From Bacteroidetes bacterium UBA4416 (lineage in GTDB: Bacteria; Bacteroidota; Bacteroidia; B-17B0; Aurantibacillaceae): DNA of 26,818 nucleotides. The DNA is taken from positions 1 to 26,818 of the forward strand of contig DGQK01000072.1 of NCBI GenBank assembly GCA_002390745.1. Direction: 5' to 3'. The translations under genes were made by a program, and so were the position numbers. The notes under the pieces were generated by a model. It made no database searches. It saw only the letters and a list, made by a program, of their open reading frames with translations, and had not been told where the DNA came from. This document shows positions 8,465 to 16,595 of this stretch, one piece after another (positions within the stretch are counted from its first letter, which is position 1; every line of letters begins with the position of its first letter).

Positions 8465-10684
8465 ATGACTCTCTTTCCTGCATTTCAGTTTTTTAGGACA
8501 AGGCTTTGGCTGACCGTCATGATCCTGGGCGTATTGCATCAAACGCAGCACGCACAATGCAGTTGGAGCAACCTGTTGTTTGATGGCTTTGAATATTCGC
8601 AATCCACCATCAGCCCTGATTTTATAACGGGTATCAGTTATGCCCTGCCGCATCCGGCAAGCTATGCCGCACATTCGGGAAGCCAGTCGGTATACCTTAA
8701 TTTTGTAGACAGCAATTCCACCTCGCCTCCCGGAACGCGGGCAGGGACCTTATTCTACAGGAAGACGATCACTGTTTGCCCGAATATCCCCCACAGGGTT
8801 TCGATGTGGTTGTGTACCACGTTTTCAGGTTTGCAATGCAATGTCAGAATTGTGTTGAAAGATGCCAATGGTGCTGTTTTAAATGCTGTCAATAATTTTC
8901 CTTGCCCCTATGCGCCCGGCTTCGGGCAATACACGTCGGGAGTAGTTACTCCCACCACAGGCACGATCATCCTCGACCTGTATACCAATGTAGGCGGTGG
9001 CGGCGGAAACGACCTGGGAGTGGATGACCTGCTTATTGAACAATGCCTCACTTCGCCCGGGGTGAAAGCGCAGGCGAGCCTGTGCAGCACCTCACCCGGT
9101 CTGGATTTATACGGGCTGTTCACCACGGCGCGCCCCACCTACGGAACCTGGACAGGGCCTTCTTTGCTGAGCGGCGGCTATTTGGGCACTTACACACCTT
9201 CGGCTAATCTGCAAGGGCAATATGTATACAGTTACTTTTTTCAGAACAACAGCAGCTGCCAGCTCATCAAAGACACGGTTAATGTCGTGATGCCGCAAAC
9301 GCCCACTGTAAGCGTTAACCAGGCCACGATCTGTGCCGGCCAGCAAACAGCAAGCTTAACCGCTACCGGTGCTTCCAATTATACCTGGTCGCCTGTGGCA
9401 GGCCTGAGTGCGACATCGGGCGGCAGCGTTACGGCTAATCCTTCGGCCACGACGCTTTACACGGTTATCGGCTCCAATGGAAACTGCCGCGATACCGTGA
9501 GCACTCAGGTCACGGTAAATCCCCTTCCAGTGTTAAGCGTCAATTCAGAAACCATTTGCAGCGGCTTATCCGCCACCTTAACGGCGTCGGGCGCATCCGC
9601 TTATGCCTGGAGTCCGGCCATCGGCCTTAATGCCGTTACCGGTTCCTCCGTGGTAGCCACACCGGCTGCAAGTACTGTCTATGCCATTATCGGAACGGTG
9701 AACTCCTGTACAGCGCTGGCGAACGCATCGGTTACCGTTATGCCCACACCCACGCTGAGCGTGAATTCGGCAAGTATTTGCAAGGGGGCTGATGCCTTGC
9801 TTTCTGCAAACGGCGCCACGAGCTACAGCTGGTTTCCTTCAGCGGCTTTGAGCGCTACTGTCGGCAGCAGTGTCCGTTCTTCTTCGCCGGTAAGCATCAC
9901 TTATACAGTGGTTGGTATGCTGGGCAATTGTTCCGATACGGCAGAAAGTGTGGTGACGGTAAACCCGCTCCCGGTGCTGGTTGTGAATTCCGCTACCGTG
10001 TGCTATGGCTTCTCTGCCGGCCTCAACGCATCAGGAGCGTCGGTTTATAGCTGGTCGCCTTCGGTCTATCTGAATTCAGCCTCAGGGGCCTCAGTCGTTG
10101 CCACGCCATCGGTTTCAACTGCCTATGTTCTGACAGGAACGCTGGGCATGTGTAGCTCTACCCTGCAAACATCCGTGCATGTCAATCCTTTGCCCGATGT
10201 TTCCATCGGGGCCAGTAGTACGATTATCAATACACCCGGCGAAAGCGTATCGCTCACCGCTTCCGGCGGTGCCGGCTACTCGTGGTCGAATGGAAGCCTT
10301 TCTTCTTCGATTAGCTTTGCACCTTTGCAAACGGGTGATTACTGTGTGACGGCAGTATCGGCAGAAGGCTGCGGGAAAAAGGCCTGTATCACCATTGAGG
10401 TGTCACCGGAATCAACCATCTATATTCCCAATACCTTTACACCGAACGGCGATGATCTCAATGATGTGTTATATACCCCGGGCACTAATATTGTGAAATA
10501 CCAGTTTATGATCTACAACCGCTGGGGCAACCTGGTATTTGAATCCGATGATATGGGAAAAGGCTGGGACGGTACCTATAAAGGAGAGCCGGTGAAAGAA
10601 GATGTGTATAACTACTACCTGTTCGCAGAGGGCATTGACCATGCCGTCTATAAAAAAACCGGCTTTATTGCCGTTGTGAAATAG
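8465..10684 (+). CDS. T9SS type B secreted protein, long paralogue with expanded repeats
   Basis: A 739-aa paralogue of the preceding gene. I start it at ATG 8465, which gives a signal peptide ending near HAQ (31); a longer frame begins at 8342 but would overlap the upstream gene by about 100 bases. Residues 32-194 match the N-terminal Cys-rich module of the neighbour closely (CSWSNLLFDGFEYS, CTTFSGLQCN, VDDLLIEQC). Five Ig/PKD-like repeats follow: 276-351, 352-425, 426-499, 500-573 and a diverged one at 574-646. Repeats 2-4 are each exactly 74 residues. The C-terminal CHU_C domain is 652-739 (IPNTFTPNGDDLNDV, IYNRWGNLVFES, GWDGTYKG). Compared with the neighbour it has two extra canonical repeats, which points to repeat duplication after tandem gene duplication. 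It is probably a surface adhesin or spacer-type protein. Confidence 0.9.
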   Translation: MTLFPAFQFFRTRLWLTVMILGVLHQTQHAQCSWSNLLFDGFEYSQSTISPDFITGISYALPHPASYAAHSGSQSVYLNFVDSNSTSPPGTRAGTLFYRKTITVCPNIPHRVSMWLCTTFSGLQCNVRIVLKDANGAVLNAVNNFPCPYAPGFGQYTSGVVTPTTGTIILDLYTNVGGGGGNDLGVDDLLIEQCLTSPGVKAQASLCSTSPGLDLYGLFTTARPTYGTWTGPSLLSGGYLGTYTPSANLQGQYVYSYFFQNNSSCQLIKDTVNVVMPQTPTVSVNQATICAGQQTASLTATGASNYTWSPVAGLSATSGGSVTANPSATTLYTVIGSNGNCRDTVSTQVTVNPLPVLSVNSETICSGLSATLTASGASAYAWSPAIGLNAVTGSSVVATPAASTVYAIIGTVNSCTALANASVTVMPTPTLSVNSASICKGADALLSANGATSYSWFPSAALSATVGSSVRSSSPVSITYTVVGMLGNCSDTAESVVTVNPLPVLVVNSATVCYGFSAGLNASGASVYSWSPSVYLNSASGASVVATPSVSTAYVLTGTLGMCSSTLQTSVHVNPLPDVSIGASSTIINTPGESVSLTASGGAGYSWSNGSLSSSISFAPLQTGDYCVTAVSAEGCGKKACITIEVSPESTIYIPNTFTPNGDDLNDVLYTPGTNIVKYQFMIYNRWGNLVFESDDMGKGWDGTYKGEPVKEDVYNYYLFAEGIDHAVYKKTGFIAVVK
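9293..10402 (+). repeat. Five tandem ~222-bp repeat units inside the long T9SS type B gene
   Basis: Successive coding units begin near 9290, 9518, 9740, 9962 and 10184. Units 2, 3 and 4 are each 222 bp (74 codons). Each canonical unit encodes NPLPVLxVNS-x-IC-x-G, an LxASGAS-Y-WSP segment, and an STxYxxxG...C stretch. The last unit is shorter and diverged. The nucleotide copies are clearly diverged, so the expansion is not recent. Confidence 0.85.
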
Positions 10685-10737
10685 GGATGTCTTTTTGGGG
10701 CATTTGCCTGCTGTTCCGGCTTCTGTTCCCTTAAATC

Positions 10738-11397
10738 TTATTTTCCTATCTTAATTTTCTCTCCCAGGAATTTCGGATCCGTGTGCAGAATGTAAATGTC
10801 CAGGACACATTTTACCCGCGCAAAGTACTCGCGGATACGCGTCTTTAACGAGTAATTTTTGTTCACTTCCTGCGCATTGAAGGCAATCGCATGAACGCCG
10901 CTTTTATTGGCAATGAATAAAGCCCGTTGGTTATGAAACGCCTGTGAAATAATGGTAATGGAATCTTCCCCAAACACTTCCTTGCACCGCACCACGCTGT
11001 CAAGCGTACGGAAGCCGGCATAGTCGAGTACAATGCAGGAGTCAGGAACCCCCAGCCTGATCAGGGCATCGCGCATGTCGGTAGGCTCATCGTATCCTTC
11101 GGTATGGTTATCGCCGCTCAGGAGGAGGTACTGCACCTTGCCCGTTTTGTAGAGTTCGTAGGCGGCCTGCATGCGATAGGTGAAATACATATTGTCGGTG
11201 CCGCGGATCGTATTTTTGGAAGCACCGAGCACAAGACCTACTTTGCGTGCTGGGATGGTGCTGCTCTCCGTGTAGAGCTGTGATGCCGTAGAGCGGTTGA
11301 TCCAGGAGTTGCAAAGCACAAGCGATAAAAAACAAAATAACAGCAGGAAGAAAAGCCATTTGAAGAAGCGCCGATGCCGGAGGAAAAAGGCTTTCAT
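10738..11397 (-). CDS. SanA/YdcF-like DUF218 membrane-anchored protein
   Basis: A 219-aa protein with an uncleaved N-terminal membrane anchor (about 13-30, after a basic RHRRFFKW segment). A DUF218/SanA fold follows: VGLVLGAS, YRMQAAYELYKTGKVQYLLLSGDN, EPTDMRDALIRLGVP, and a late ITIISQAFHNQRALFIAN strand. E. coli SanA affects envelope permeability (vancomycin exclusion at high temperature), but the family's biochemistry is poorly known. Its ATG overlaps the UbiA-family stop codon by one base (TAATG), so it is likely translationally coupled and last in the operon. No clear terminator is visible in the 53 bases before the convergent upstream T9SS gene. Confidence 0.88.
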   Translation of the reverse strand: MKAFFLRHRRFFKWLFFLLLFCFLSLVLCNSWINRSTASQLYTESSTIPARKVGLVLGASKNTIRGTDNMYFTYRMQAAYELYKTGKVQYLLLSGDNHTEGYDEPTDMRDALIRLGVPDSCIVLDYAGFRTLDSVVRCKEVFGEDSITIISQAFHNQRALFIANKSGVHAIAFNAQEVNKNYSLKTRIREYFARVKCVLDIYILHTDPKFLGEKIKIGK

Positions 11398-12251
11398 TAA
11401 ATGAATAAAGAAATGATGGTAAATGTCGCAAACACCACGCTGGCAATTCCATTGGTGGTGCCAAAAGCCAGGTTCACACGCGATAGGTCGTTAGGTTTCA
11501 CAATGCTGTGCTGGTAGACGATGAGCCCGATAAAAAATGCCACGCCAAGCCAGTACAGGAAATTGAAATGGCCATAAAAACCCGCAGTCACAACAAACAC
11601 AATGCTGAACACATGCAGTACTTCCGAAAAGCGCAGCGCACCTTTGGTTCCGAGGAGCACCGGGATCGAGTTGAGGCGGTGCTCCCGGTCGAAGCTTTCG
11701 TCCTGCAAGGCATAAATGATATCGAATCCGCTCACCCAGCAAAACACGGTGAACGAAAACAGCAGTGGCAGCCATGCAAAATGGCCCGTTACGGCGAGGT
11801 AGGCACCGATAGGAGCAAGCGCCAGCCCGACACCCAGCACTAAATGGCAGAGCGGTGTAAACCGTTTGGTATAGCTGTAGAACAGGATGACAAAGAGCGC
11901 CACCGGCGATAAGTAAAAGCAGATGGTATTAATGAAATAGGTTGAGGTAACGAATAAAGCAGAATTCAGAATGATGAAAAAGAGCGCATTGCCCGGATTG
12001 ATAATGCCTGCTGGAATTTCGCGGATGGCTGTTCTCGGATTGAGCGCATCGAATTTGCGGTCGATATAACGGTTGAATGCCATTGCCGAATTGCGCGCCG
12101 TAGCCATGCAGGCCAGCACCAGCAAAAATAACTTCCAGGAAAAGTGGTAGCCTTCGTGGATCGAAAGCATAAAGCCGATCAGCGCAAAGGGCAGTGCAAA
12201 GATCGTATGGCTGAACTTAACGAGGGACAAATAATGCTTGACAGTGCTCAT
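11397..12251 (-). CDS. UbiA-family prenyltransferase (4-hydroxybenzoate/MqnP-like)
   Basis: A 284-aa polytopic membrane enzyme that should transfer a polyprenyl chain onto an aromatic acceptor for quinone synthesis. The first Asp-rich motif is N60-RYI-D64-RKF-D68 within an ARNSAMAFNRYIDRKFD segment, followed by NPRT. The second is D177-IIYALQ-D184-ESF-D188, and both bind the Mg-diphosphate. The ARNSAMAFNR...REIPAG context is typical of the UbiA-like branch that includes MqnP of the futalosine menaquinone route. I cannot exclude a MenA-independent role or another acceptor, and no other quinone gene is in the window. It starts 4 nt after the small membrane protein stop and overlaps the SanA-like start by 1 nt. 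Confidence 0.88.
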   Translation of the reverse strand: MSTVKHYLSLVKFSHTIFALPFALIGFMLSIHEGYHFSWKLFLLVLACMATARNSAMAFNRYIDRKFDALNPRTAIREIPAGIINPGNALFFIILNSALFVTSTYFINTICFYLSPVALFVILFYSYTKRFTPLCHLVLGVGLALAPIGAYLAVTGHFAWLPLLFSFTVFCWVSGFDIIYALQDESFDREHRLNSIPVLLGTKGALRFSEVLHVFSIVFVVTAGFYGHFNFLYWLGVAFFIGLIVYQHSIVKPNDLSRVNLAFGTTNGIASVVFATFTIISLFI

Positions 12252-12255
12252 GGGC

Positions 12256-12525
12256 TTATGGTTTAAGGATGAGGATCATGAGAAAGATAACGGGAACCGA
12301 AGACAGGATCAGCCCGGCAAAGCCCATGCTGAAGCTCTTTTTGGAGATTTCGTATTTGGCATTAAGAAAAATGTTGATGATGGCGCTGATAAAGCCCAGG
12401 AAGGTATTGACCAGAGAAAGCATCAGGAACAACGGATTGTCGGTGAGCACCAGCAGCACAATGAAGATGCAGCAGAGCCCGCCGAATACGAGAGATAAAT
12501 AGCCGCTTGTTTTATACAGGTTCAT
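12256..12525 (-). CDS. Small hypothetical membrane protein (89 aa)
   Basis: I do not recognise a family. The protein has three hydrophobic segments at about 9-27, 32-54 and 68-87, the first rich in Leu/Val/Ile. A short basic stretch (KYEISKKSF) separates the last two, and there is no signal cleavage site. It is likely real because it fits tightly in a minus-strand operon: 13 nt after yicC and 4 nt before the UbiA-family start. Such small polytopic proteins may assist a neighbouring membrane enzyme, but nothing in the sequence shows this. Confidence 0.8.
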   Translation of the reverse strand: MNLYKTSGYLSLVFGGLCCIFIVLLVLTDNPLFLMLSLVNTFLGFISAIINIFLNAKYEISKKSFSMGFAGLILSSVPVIFLMILILKP

Positions 12526-12538
12526 AATTTTGCTCTGC

Positions 12539-13408
12539 TTACAGCACGTTGTTGGTCTGTTCTTTTATTTTTTCCAGCTCGTCTTTCATCAGTACCACCA
12601 GCTTTTGCATCTCTGCATCGTTGGCCTTGGAGCCAATGGTGTTGATCTCGCGGCCGATCTCCTGTCCGATGAAGTTCAGCTTGCGCCCGCCGGCAGGTTC
12701 TTTCATGGTTTTGATGAAATAATCGAGGTGTGTTTTGAGCCTTACCTTTTCCTCGTTGATGTCGAGCTTCTCGATGTAATAGATCAGCTCCTGCTCGAAG
12801 CGGTTCTTGTCTATTTTGTCCACACCAACAACTTCCTCCAGGTTTTTATGGATGCGGTCTTTAATATTTTGGATTCGGGCGGCATCATGCACTTTGATGT
12901 CTTCCAGCGCTTTGCCGATCAGGGCAATGCGGTTCTCAAAATCTTTTTCGATGGATTGGCCTTCATCGCTGCGAAAGGTATCCAGTCCCGCGACTGCTTT
13001 CAGGATCACCTGGTGGATCTCTGTCCAGTCCTGCTCATCAGGCTCTTTGCGCTCGGTTTTCAGCACCTCGGGCATTTTGAGCACATGGGATAATAAATGG
13101 TCGGTAGGCTCATTCAGCTCAATGGCCAGCTGTTTGATTTTTTCGTAATAGGCTTTGGCAAGCGCCGTATTCACTTCTACGGGCGTTTCCTGTACTTTGG
13201 GCTCTACGTACACCGAAAGGTCGATTTTTCCACGCTCCAGAAGCCTGGCAATTTCGCTTTTCAGCTCATGTTCTTTGTCGCGGTATACGGAAGAGAGGCG
13301 AAGGTTCAGATCGACATTTTTACTGTTGAGAGACCGGATTTCCACATGTACGGTTTTATTGTGGAATTCCTGGGTGGCTTTCCCGAAGCCAGTCATTGAT
13401 TTTAGCAT
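12539..13408 (-). CDS. yicC: YicC-family endoribonuclease
   Basis: A 289-aa YicC-like protein. The family includes RNases that act on small RNAs and is widely conserved. The N-terminus reads MLKSMTGFGKA, the family hallmark, which is why I choose ATG 13408 over the TTG two codons upstream. The C-terminal DUF1732 part is intact (GRKLNFIGQEIGREINTIGSKAND, then LVVLMKDELEKIKEQTNNVL). It is the first gene of the four-gene minus-strand operon. A TAnnTTTG promoter box lies 3 nt upstream of the ATG. The domain content is complete and the length is normal for the family. Confidence 0.95.
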   Translation of the reverse strand: MLKSMTGFGKATQEFHNKTVHVEIRSLNSKNVDLNLRLSSVYRDKEHELKSEIARLLERGKIDLSVYVEPKVQETPVEVNTALAKAYYEKIKQLAIELNEPTDHLLSHVLKMPEVLKTERKEPDEQDWTEIHQVILKAVAGLDTFRSDEGQSIEKDFENRIALIGKALEDIKVHDAARIQNIKDRIHKNLEEVVGVDKIDKNRFEQELIYYIEKLDINEEKVRLKTHLDYFIKTMKEPAGGRKLNFIGQEIGREINTIGSKANDAEMQKLVVLMKDELEKIKEQTNNVL

Positions 13409-13411
13409 AGG

Positions 13412-13446
13412 CAAAAGTAAAATTTTTGGACGAAATAGCCCACAAA
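13412..13446 (-). promoter_or_regulatory. Bacteroidota-type promoter of the yicC operon
   Basis: Read on the minus strand, TACTTTTG (plus 13412-13419) is a perfect TAnnTTTG -7 box. A TTTG (plus 13443-13446) lies 23 nt upstream as a possible -33 element. The -7 box ends only 3 nt before the yicC ATG, so the transcript would be leaderless or nearly so if this is the active promoter. The rest of the divergent region up to 13635 shows no other clear signal. Confidence 0.5.
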
Positions 13447-13635
13447 AGCAAAGGAATTCTTATTATTGTATGGCCAACAGGCCTTTTGAATGCAGGCATG
13501 AAATTGCCATAAATACCGCAAAACGACAGCTAAACCGAAAACCATGAAATAGCCACCACGATAGCTCATGACAAAACCAGGTAAGATAACATGGCTATAA
13601 CATAAGGCAATTGGAAAAAGAAAAAAAATCTACTT

Positions 13636-14478
13636 ATGAAACTCATTATACACGGCGGATTCTTCAGCGAGTCCTCACAGTCACACGAAACCAGGAAAGC
13701 CAAGCAGGATGCATTGGAGCGTATCGTCAGAAGCGCCTACGAGTACCTGAAAAACCATACAGCCCTCGAAACCGTGGTTTATGCGGTCGAGCAACTGGAA
13801 GATGATGAGCTCTTCAATGCCGGTATTGGCTCACAGATCCAGAGCGATGGAAAGATCCGCATGAGCGCTTCGCTTATGGACAGTGTTAGCAGCAAGTTCA
13901 GCGGTGTCATCAACATCGAGGATGTTAAAAATCCGATCCGGGTGGCGGAAAAGTTGTTTAGTTACGACGACCGTGTGCTTGGAGGAGAAGGAGCCATACG
14001 CTTTGCGCGGAAGAACGGTTTTGAAGCATTCAGCACCGAGATCCCGCAGCGCCGGAAAGAATATGAGGAAAAAGTAAAGTCGCAGGGAACGGGTACGGTA
14101 GGCTGCGTGGCGCTCGATGCCGGCGGAAATATCGCCGCAGCAACCTCTACCGGCGGCAAAGGCTTTGAGATCCCGGGACGCATCTCCGATTCGGCAACAA
14201 CGGCGGGTAATTATGCCAATGCTTTTTGTGGTGTGAGCTGCACCGGAGTAGGGGAGGACATTGTGAGCGCCGCTCTGGCTACAAAGATCGTGACGCGGGT
14301 CACGGATGGTATGCCTGTTGCCGCTGCCTTTGAAAAAAGTTTTGCCGAGCTGAAGCCCTATGATGGCTTTGCAGGAGCGATTGCCATTGATAGATCCGGA
14401 ACGGTGTATCACCAGGATTCGCACCCGAAAATGGTCTTTGCCGCTTTCGATGGCGTACAGCTTGACCTGTTTAATTGA
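13636..14478 (+). CDS. Isoaspartyl peptidase/L-asparaginase-type Ntn hydrolase (T2 family)
   Basis: A 280-aa member of the family of self-cleaving N-terminal nucleophile hydrolases that remove beta-aspartyl (isoAsp) residues or deamidate asparagine. Visible signatures are IIHGG at the start, LFNAGIGSQIQSDG (59-72), GTGTVGCVALD with the likely catalytic and self-cleavage Thr154, AAATSTGGK (167-175), and CTGVGED near 206. The substrate loop is unusual: GRISDSATTAGNYAN (181-195) where relatives usually have a GRVGDSP-type sequence with a Gly-Ala-Gly turn. The protein is probably cytoplasmic, since it lacks a signal peptide. Its stop overlaps the ribD start by 4 nt. Substrate specificity is uncertain. 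Confidence 0.85.
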   Translation: MKLIIHGGFFSESSQSHETRKAKQDALERIVRSAYEYLKNHTALETVVYAVEQLEDDELFNAGIGSQIQSDGKIRMSASLMDSVSSKFSGVINIEDVKNPIRVAEKLFSYDDRVLGGEGAIRFARKNGFEAFSTEIPQRRKEYEEKVKSQGTGTVGCVALDAGGNIAAATSTGGKGFEIPGRISDSATTAGNYANAFCGVSCTGVGEDIVSAALATKIVTRVTDGMPVAAAFEKSFAELKPYDGFAGAIAIDRSGTVYHQDSHPKMVFAAFDGVQLDLFN

Positions 14479-15527
14479 ATCCTGTGAGCGCGGATAAAAC
14501 ATATATGCAGCGCTGCCTTGAACTGGCGGCAAAAGGAATGGGGCATGTAGCCCCCAATCCGATGGTAGGCTGCGTCATTGTGCGCGATCATGTCGTTGTA
14601 TCGGAAGGTTACCACGAAACCTATGGCGCTCCACATGCAGAGCCCAATGCCATCCGTCAGCTCAGCGATGAGGTCTTAAGGGAAAGCACCCTCTATGTGA
14701 ACCTTGAGCCCTGCTCGCACTACGGGAAAACACCACCCTGTGCAGACCTGATCATCCATAAGGGCATCCGGAAAGTTGTGGTTGGCAGCCCCGATCCCAA
14801 TCCTTTGGTGGCAGGCAAAGGCATTCAGAAGTTGAAAGACGCCGGCATAGAAGTCGTGCATGGCGTCCTGGAAGAGCAATGCCGCGAGCTCAACAAACGC
14901 TTCTATATGTTTCATGAGAACAAACGGCCCTATATTATCCTGAAGTGGGCACAGACAGGGGATAGTTTTATCAGCCGGTGGCCTCTGCCTGAGAGTAAGG
15001 AAGACAATTGGATTACAGGAGCAGAGAGCAAAGCCCTTTCTCATCAATGGCGCTCGGAAGAACAGGCCATTCTCATCGGCTACAACACGCTGGTCAACGA
15101 TGATCCTTTGCTTACCACGCGCCTGGCGCAAGGCAGCAATCCACTGAGATTGATCCTGACGCGCGAAACAGATCTGCCATCGCACTTGCAGGTGTTTAAT
15201 AATAAAGATGCCAAAACGCTTGTGCTGAATGGTGTAAAAAGCGAAATGAAGCATTTCGTCGAGTATGTGAAAATCGATTGGAAAAATAAAGTGAAAGAAG
15301 TGCTGGATCTCTGTTATGCCCGCCAGATTGCAAGCGTCATCGTGGAAGGAGGCACCAATACGATTTACAACTTTATGAACCAGGACCTCTGGGACGAAGC
15401 CAGGGTCTTTGTCAACCCAACCAAGCAATTTACGCATGGCATCCACGCCCCTGAAATAGGGTTAAAGGGCCATAAGCCGGTTACAGTCGGGAACGATCTG
15501 CTGTATACCATTAAAAATAAGGCTTAA
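14475..15527 (+). CDS. ribD: Bifunctional riboflavin biosynthesis deaminase/reductase RibD
   Basis: RibD carries out two steps of riboflavin synthesis: deamination of the pyrimidine intermediate from GTP, then NADPH-dependent reduction of its ribosyl group. Residues 1-145 form the deaminase domain, with H54-A-E56 and the zinc ligands C80 and C89 (LEPCSHYGKTPPCAD), plus APNPMVGCVIV. Residues about 155-350 are the reductase domain (RPYIILKWAQTGD, VIVEGGTNTIYNF). I use TTG 14475, which overlaps the preceding stop in a TTGA arrangement. GTG 14484 and ATG 14505 are alternatives, the last probably too short because relatives have residues ahead of the YMxRCL helix. No FMN riboswitch is seen, as expected inside an operon. 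Confidence 0.93.
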   Translation: MNPVSADKTYMQRCLELAAKGMGHVAPNPMVGCVIVRDHVVVSEGYHETYGAPHAEPNAIRQLSDEVLRESTLYVNLEPCSHYGKTPPCADLIIHKGIRKVVVGSPDPNPLVAGKGIQKLKDAGIEVVHGVLEEQCRELNKRFYMFHENKRPYIILKWAQTGDSFISRWPLPESKEDNWITGAESKALSHQWRSEEQAILIGYNTLVNDDPLLTTRLAQGSNPLRLILTRETDLPSHLQVFNNKDAKTLVLNGVKSEMKHFVEYVKIDWKNKVKEVLDLCYARQIASVIVEGGTNTIYNFMNQDLWDEARVFVNPTKQFTHGIHAPEIGLKGHKPVTVGNDLLYTIKNKA

Positions 15528-15716
15528 AAGAAATAACTTTATAAGAAGAACGAAAAACAATTCTTGTCAATCTATAACACCAGCCGTATAGTGCATTCAT
15601 GTCTCAGTGCATGGCCTTCAATGTCAAATTCTACATGACTTTAATCCCAATCTTATATACCCTTGTATAGCCTTCTATGGTTTTAATAAAACGGCGCAAG
15701 ATCTCATTTAATCCTT

Positions 15717-16595
15717 ATGTCATATTTAATCCTCTCTATTCTCATCTCGACTTTATTCGGTATTTCGTTTAAGGTTATCGCCGTCAATAATATCAAGTCT
15801 TTCCAGGCCATTGTCATCAATTACCTGGTTGCCGGCTCCCTGGGTTTTATCACCACCAGCTCGGATGTAACACCCTTCACGATCTTTTCCCAGAAGTGGG
15901 TCTGGGTAGCCATCGGCCTTGGAATTGTATTTGTGAGCAGCCTTTTTGTGATTGCCGAAACGACGGCGCGTTCAGGGATCTCGGTTGCCCAGGTGTCTAA
16001 CCGTATGGCGGTGGTGATCCCTATTTCCGTGGCAATGATGTATTATGGTGATGCCCTGACCGTATTTAAGGTTGCCGGCATTCTTCTCGCCATTGTTTCA
16101 GTATACCTTGTTTCCCATAAAGAAGAAAGCGGAACCCAAAAACAAAAGCTGTGGTGGCTCTTTCCACTGGTGATCTTTATCTGCAGTGGTATCATTGATT
16201 CTTCCATTAATTATGCCCAGCGCTTTTTGCTAAGCGATAACGACTTTGACGCCTTTCTTTCCACGGTGTTTATGACGGCCTTTGTATTCGGCTTTCTTGT
16301 GTTGCTTTACCAGCTGGCGATACAGAAGCATAGCTTCCAGGCGAAGGCGATACCGGCGGGCGCCATTCTCGGCGTGATTAATTTTGGCACTATGTATTTT
16401 ATCGTGAAGGCGCTCAACTCCGAAGTACTGGAGCCATCGGCGCTGTTCCCCGTGAATAACCTCAGTATCCTCACCCTCTCCACCATCATTTCCGTGCTGG
16501 TATTCAAAGAAAAACTATCCGGGAAAAACTGGCTGGGCATCGCGCTCAGCTTATTGGCTATCTTTATTCTCGGCTTATTACCGCAATTGTTCTGA
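15717..16595 (+). CDS. EamA/DMT-family membrane transporter
   Basis: A 292-aa protein with about ten hydrophobic helices in two halves, the layout of EamA-type drug/metabolite transporters. The first half includes VSSLFVIAETTARSGISVAQVSNRM followed by VVIPISVAMMYYGD; the second ends with SALFPVNNLSILTLST and VFKEKLSGKNWLGIAL, both typical of the family's last helices. The substrate is unknown. It follows ribD after a 189-nt gap and overlaps yigZ by 1 nt (TGATG), so it is co-transcribed with yigZ. The gap suggests its own promoter; TACCCTTG near 15658 is a one-mismatch TAnnTTTG box and only a weak candidate. Confidence 0.87.
   Translation: MSYLILSILISTLFGISFKVIAVNNIKSFQAIVINYLVAGSLGFITTSSDVTPFTIFSQKWVWVAIGLGIVFVSSLFVIAETTARSGISVAQVSNRMAVVIPISVAMMYYGDALTVFKVAGILLAIVSVYLVSHKEESGTQKQKLWWLFPLVIFICSGIIDSSINYAQRFLLSDNDFDAFLSTVFMTAFVFGFLVLLYQLAIQKHSFQAKAIPAGAILGVINFGTMYFIVKALNSEVLEPSALFPVNNLSILTLSTIISVLVFKEKLSGKNWLGIALSLLAIFILGLLPQLF

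Noticed and set aside
9293..10402. Repeats as a CRISPR or recent tandem array
   Set aside because: The 222-bp units are in-frame protein repeats, diverged at the nucleotide level, with no spacers.
12530..13547. Several plus-strand open frames opposite yicC
   Set aside because: All are antisense to a full-length YicC protein with family motifs at both ends.
15528..15716. Possible riboswitch or small RNA between ribD and the transporter
   Set aside because: I found no conserved FMN-element landmarks or strong stem; the region is AT-rich with only a weak promoter-like box.
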